From the NCBI GenBank assembly GCA_016717145.1, contig JADKGD010000040.1, positions 1 to 22,620 on the forward strand: a DNA stretch of 22,620 bases, read 5' to 3'. This DNA comes from Saprospiraceae bacterium (lineage in GTDB: Bacteria; Bacteroidota; Bacteroidia; Chitinophagales; Saprospiraceae). Positions 18,674 to 22,620 of this stretch are shown here, piece after piece. The number at the start of each line of letters is the position of its first letter. Within the stretch, counting starts at the first letter, position 1. The position numbers were made by a program, and so were the translations under genes. The notes beneath the pieces were generated by a model. It worked only from the letters and a program-made list of their open reading frames with translations, was not told the DNA's origin and made no database searches.

Positions 18674-19699
18674 ATGCCAACAAAATTATTGACTAAATCT
18701 GCGATCCTTATGATAGCCCTGGTGGGTATATCCGTTATAAGCTGGGAATACTTTCTGCGCAGCCAGGGACATATACCAGGTTATGATGATGACGAAGCAT
18801 TATGGGCCAAAAACAGATCTCTGGTCTATAGCTCGCCGGATGAATCGACTGTATTTATAGGATCATCGCGTATAAAATTTGACCTTGACATTCCTACCTG
18901 GGAACAAAAAACAGGTGAAAAGGTCGTTCAGTTGGCGATGCACGGATCCTGTCCATTATTGGCTTTGGAAAATCTGGGTGAGGACGAAAAGTTTAAAGGA
19001 AAGCTGGTAGTGGATGTTACTGAAGGTTTGTTTTTCAAGAAACAGGAAGACGAAGCAATGAGCAAAGAATTAAATATTTGAAGATGCTACGCCATCTGAA
19101 AAAGTAAATTGCAAAAATTGGAATGGCACTGGAGTCTGTTTTTTTATTTATTGACAAAGAGAAGTTTTCATTGGAAGCATTTTTAGATGATTTAAGAATA
19201 CCTGACAGAAAAGGTGTAAGAGGCGGAGGTATTTTTCCCAAAAAATTTTCTTACGTAGATTTTCAGAGACAGGAGATCATGACTCATGAATTTGCTACGG
19301 ATACCAATATGCAGAGGCAAGTAACAAATCTTTGGTCAAAATGGGGTGCTCTTTCTGACAAACATGGAGTCACTTGTGATACACTTGACAAAATATTCAG
19401 CAGGGTAAAAAATTCAGTCAAAAAGATAAATGAAAGAGGCGGAAAGGTTGTTTTTGTGCGTACGCCAAGCAGCGGAGGATATGGACTGCATGAGCCCATC
19501 AGCCATCCCAGGTCAGAATATTTTGATAAATTACTGGAAGTGACAGGAAGTCCCGGCATTCATTATTTGGACTGCCCTGATACCAAAAAACTTTATTTGT
19601 CCTGAATGGTCGCATCTTAGTAGACCTGATGCAGTTAAATACACCATTGCTCTGACCAAAATTATGGAAGACATCCAATGGTTTAAAACTTCAAAATAA
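18674..19699 (+). CDS. SGNH/GDSL-like protein partner of an MBOAT acyltransferase, frame-broken
   Basis: A membrane-anchored protein (hydrophobic segment at residues 8-28) with an SGNH hydrolase-like extracytoplasmic domain. The nucleophile block is VFIGSSRIKFDLDIPTW (G-S-S-R in place of GDS), followed by LAMHGSCPLLALENL, VVDVTEGLFF, FLFIDKEKFSLEAFL, KVVFVRTPSSGGYG and the last-block PEWSHLSRPDA with the expected histidine. At about 341 codons the length fits DltD/AlgJ-type partners. Frame breaks lie near 19076-19125 and 19590; the internal open parts are 18674-19081 and 19123-19605, and the end at 19699 comes from the third frame (FICPEWSHLSRPDAV). MBOAT starts 37 bp downstream, forming a typical transferase pair that acylates a cell-envelope polymer. 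The substrate is unknown. Confidence 0.65.
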
Positions 19700-19736
19700 T
19701 ATAATTCATTTCTATCATCTTCAATAGTTTCAGATT

Positions 19737-21205
19737 ATGGTTTTAATTCATATACATTTATTGTTTTTTATTATCATGCTTGGACTGCATTCCTTGCCAT
19801 TTTCCTGGAAGGTAAAGAAGATAAATTTACTGCTCGCAAGCTACATCTTTTATGCTGCCTGGAATCCACCTTTTATCCTTTTACTTTGGCTATCCACAGT
19901 GGTTGATTTTTTTGTGGGAAGAGCTTTATATACAGAGCAGAATTTATATAAAAGGTGAGTTTATTGGTACTAAGTCTCATCGGCAACCTTGGGATGTTGT
20001 GCTTTTAAATATGGAAATTTTATTCTTGAAAATTTTGCGACCATGGTAAATTTTATAGGCTGGGATTTTTCCCCCCTGCAGAGCCCAATATCATCTTACC
20101 TGCCGGAATATCCTTTTACACTTTTACTACGCTTTGTTACACTATAGATATGTACAAACAAAAAAGTAAACCTGTAAAGTCTATGCTTGATTTTTCATTG
20201 TTCGTTACTTTTTTTCCTCACCTTGTTGCAGGGCCTATCGTTCGTCCTCCGCAATTGGTTCCGCAATTCGAGACAGAAAGGAAGGCTTCCGGACAACAAT
20301 TGTTGGAAGGTTTGTTTCTGATGACACTCGGTTTATTTATGAAAGTCGTACTTGCAGACAGTATGTTATCAGGCACGGCAAATGCTATTTTTGGTGCCAG
20401 CGGTAGTCTTCCTGCATTGGATGCCTGGATGGGTGTTCTTGCTTTTTCCGGACAGATATTTTTTGGCTTTGCCGGATATTCGACCTGCGCCTGGTGCAGC
20501 AGCCTGCCTTGGTTTTGTGTTGCCGCAAAAACTTTTTATCCTATGCGGCCATTGGATTTTCGGATTTTTGCGAAGATGGCATATCACATTATCTGCATGG
20601 CTTCGCGACTATTTATATATACCTTTGGGAGGTAACAGAAATGGAACTTTCAGGACATACATCAATCTGATGCTGACGATGCTGCTGGGAGGACTGTGGC
20701 ATGGTGCCAGTTGGACATTTGTAGTCTGGGGTGGCTTGCATGGATTTTATTTATGGGTGGAGAAGGCGATTGCAGATTTCCGCAAAGACAAAGCTCACTG
20801 CCTATTGAGGTTACTCTTCCGGAGATGTAGGTGTTTTGGGAGCTGTTCCTGAAGTTTTCAAAGCCAAAACATTTCGTAATTTTTCAATAGCGTTGTTTAC
20901 TTTTTTTCTCATAAATGTAACATGGGTTTTTTTTAGAGCTTCTACGTTTTCGCAGGCGTGGGATTTGTTGACATCTATGTTTGGTCTTTTCGGAGATAGT
21001 AAGCGATGTTATCAACACTGGCCATCATTAAAGTGTCAGCCATTGTATTTTTATGGCGGCAGTACTGAGTCATGCGGGACAAAAAAGTACTGGATGTTAT
21101 TCCCTAAACTCTTGTGGAAACTTTTTGTACTATCTGGGCAGTACTATTGATATTTTTGATTTGGAGCAGGAGAGTAGCAGTTCGTTTATTTATTTCCAGT
21201 TTTGA
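19737..21205 (+). CDS. MBOAT family O-acyltransferase, frame-broken
   Basis: A polytopic inner-membrane acyltransferase (about 489 codons, family about 480) that moves acyl groups across the membrane to an envelope polymer. The start MVFNSYTFIVFY is inferred after restoring one T at about 19743. Recovered text in order: SWKVKKINLLLASYIFYAAW, VVDFFVGRAL, LPAGISFYTFTTLCYTIDMY, FVTFFPHLVAGPIVRPPQL, FWRRWHITLSAWLRDYLYIP, then GGNRNGTFRTYINLMLTMLL, GLWHGASWTFVVWGGLHG with the two conserved histidines, INVTWVFFRASTFSQAWDLL and the C-terminal FIYFQF ending in TGA at 21205. At least five frame breaks separate open parts at about 19737-19958, 20150-20500, 20500-20830 and 20836-21010. It shares a transcript with the SGNH-like gene. 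Confidence 0.8.
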
Positions 21206-21639
21206 TACTGGTAATTTCTTGAAAAAATGTTGTGCAAGGACCTGATTTATTTTTGGTGAAATGCTTTTTTACATTTGGGAAAACAAAGTTTTGATACTGT
21301 TTCATAGGAAATAAGGATAGTCACCCAACGCCTTGATTGTGGGTTTTATCAACGATAGATTTAACTGAATTAATTTAACCCAGAATCAGCATTAGAAATT
21401 TATTCCGAGAATATCTGACTTTATATTTGTTTCTGTACTCATTTTTCCGTCCTCAATAGCTAAGGCTACATTTCCGGGTAAAATTCCCAAATTGCATCAC
21501 AACTATTTTGCCGGATATTCTCTCATTACAAAGTCCAATGCGGAATCTGGGTTAAACGAATAGTACCAAAAGACTTCACGAGTGCTTCAATATACTTCGG
21601 AGGTATTTCGTGAGACTTCACAAGTACACCCGTAAGGTA
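21206..21639. other. Intergenic stretch after MBOAT
   Basis: I see no supportable gene in these 434 bp. The minus strand contains short readable pieces such as SHEIPPKYIEALVKSFG and EDGKMSTETNIKSDIL interrupted by stops, which might be a broken small secreted protein, but I cannot name a family. Confidence 0.4.
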
Positions 21640-22391
21640 TCAGTTTAATGCAATACCGATTATAAATCCTAACCAGGGTCTGTTTTGATATATCCAATGG
21701 CGGCGGTCAGGTCCTACCATATGATCAGCACCAAATGAAAGACCAAAACTAGCCACATTTGACTCCAGGAAAGCTGCTATTCCATATTGCAGAATCATAG
21801 CAGAATACTCCCGATCAACTTTGTAAGAAGTAAAAAAGGGATTAACAGGTGTAGTACCAAGACCTGCAAAGCACCCTATATCGAATCCACGATTGATCAT
21901 CCGATAATCGCATTGGCCCAAAGGAGTACTTTTACTTCTGACACTGTAAGTATCATACCTCCAACCCGTGTAAAGGGCGGCATTAAAATCTGCTGTAAGC
22001 TGCAGTGGAATTCTGCTCCGGGAGGCCTGACCTTAAAAAGCACAGATGTAATGTCAATATCCAGACTTTGTTTGCTGAATGTAGCAGGAATATGACAGAC
22101 ACTATCCTGAATTCCCTGTGGAATAAAAAGACAAGAATTCAGTTGTACACCATCTTTGTTTCTTTCATAGACACGTATTTCATTTTCAGATGATTCTATG
22201 TAAACTGACTTATTACTTATTCCTGCTTGCTTCATGGTGTAATTTCCACGTTCAAAACCATGTGAAGATGCTTTTTCTAAAATAGAACATGATGGAAATA
22301 ATAAAAAGCATAATATCATTGTCGAAAAGATGACATGCACCTTATCTACTGTTTTGTCAGGCTTTTCCATGCTGCGCAATTGCTTTTTCAT
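21640..22391 (-). CDS. Outer-membrane lipoprotein/beta-barrel protein of unknown function, one frameshift
   Basis: The start is placed at 22391 (MKKQLRSMEKPDKTV) or 22370; both precede the lipoprotein-like VIFSTMILCFLLFPSC. After the cysteine come SVYIESSENEIRVYERNKDG and FSKQSLDIDITSVLFKVRPP. One base is missing near 21990; past it the other frame reads ADFNAALYTGWRYDTYSV, RSKSTPLGQCDYRMINRGFD, IGCFAGLGTTPVNPFFTSYK, ILQYGIAAFLE, FGLSFGADHMVGPDRRHW and ends WLGFIIGIALN at 21640. Correcting the shift gives 250 codons. The strand pattern and final hydrophobic residues suggest an outer-membrane barrel. It resembles a conserved but uncharacterised Bacteroidota family with the G.F.GLG.T..NP and WIYQN.PW.G motifs. 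No partner gene is visible in the window. Confidence 0.65.
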
Positions 22392-22620
22392 GAATAAACA
22401 TTTCACCGCAATGTAGCAGAAAAGTAGCATATCTTGATACAATTATGGCTGAAAATATTTAAGATTTCATTCATTCTGATTTTTTTACTTTTTATATTTA
22501 TTTTGAGTTATAAAAATTTATTTAAAAGCACTGAATATAAACAAATTTAAATGTGTAGTCTACATAAAGATACTTTTCGCCTTCCTTTTATAATCCGAGC
22601 TGTATATGAAAGTAGCTTCG
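22392..22620. other. Window edge without recognisable gene
   Basis: The last 229 bp are AT-rich and show no open frame of note on either strand. They may hold the upstream region of the minus-strand outer-membrane gene. Confidence 0.4.

Noticed and set aside
18484..18696. 70-codon plus-strand frame upstream of the SGNH-like gene
   Set aside because: It overlaps the start of the real gene in another frame and resembles no protein family.
21540..21625. Imperfect direct repeat AGACTTCACGAGT / AGACTTCACAAGT
   Set aside because: It is short, has two copies only and shows no associated structure; likely chance or a decayed coding remnant.

Overview
The window looks like chromosomal DNA from an AT-rich member of the Bacteroidota, most like a Saprospiraceae-type genome (the family-level placement is inference). 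The support is a type IX secretion (T9SS) C-terminal sorting tail, a BatA-type aerotolerance protein next to a dihydroorotase-like gene, a Bacteroidota-type TTG-N20-TATATTTG promoter, no convincing Shine-Dalgarno sites, and several lipoprotein or beta-barrel families typical of this phylum. I see no tRNA, rRNA, CRISPR array, insertion sequence or phage gene.

Left part, 1-6.3 kb. No long open frames exist here, but splicing reading frames recovers four nearly full-length, well conserved genes: a BatA/aerotolerance membrane protein (+), a dihydroorotase-like protein without the metal-binding HxH (+), a fused SEC59/VTE5-like plus DUF92/VTE6-like prenol kinase (-), and a T9SS-sorted surface protein (-). 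Each carries many small indels. Overall length and protein motifs are kept, so dense consensus errors are at least as likely as true decay.

Middle, 6.3-11.6 kb. A 1 kb AT-rich intergenic stretch holds two hairpins, each followed by an identical 19-nt box. Then come, all on the minus strand, a PIF1-like helicase with an internal deletion, an outer-membrane beta-barrel protein, and a two-gene operon of a parallel beta-helix lipoprotein and a diheme cytochrome. The last two match the conserved but functionally unknown TIGR03805/TIGR03806 pair.

Right part, 11.8-22.6 kb. An ABC exporter (ATPase, permease) is followed by a LolA-like periplasmic protein (+). Next are a small secreted protein (+), a NADP-malic enzyme with a phosphotransacetylase-like domain (maeB, -), an SGNH-like protein plus MBOAT O-acyltransferase pair (+), and an outer-membrane lipoprotein/barrel protein (-). 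Most of these carry one to four single-base frameshifts, often at short homopolymers. In maeB, restoring exactly four bases gives 764 codons, a normal family length.

For biology the most interesting items are the beta-helix/diheme cytochrome pair, the fused prenol kinase, and the paired hairpin-box elements. The main caution is that frame breaks run throughout the window and thicken toward its left end, so gene loss should not be inferred before sequence quality is checked.
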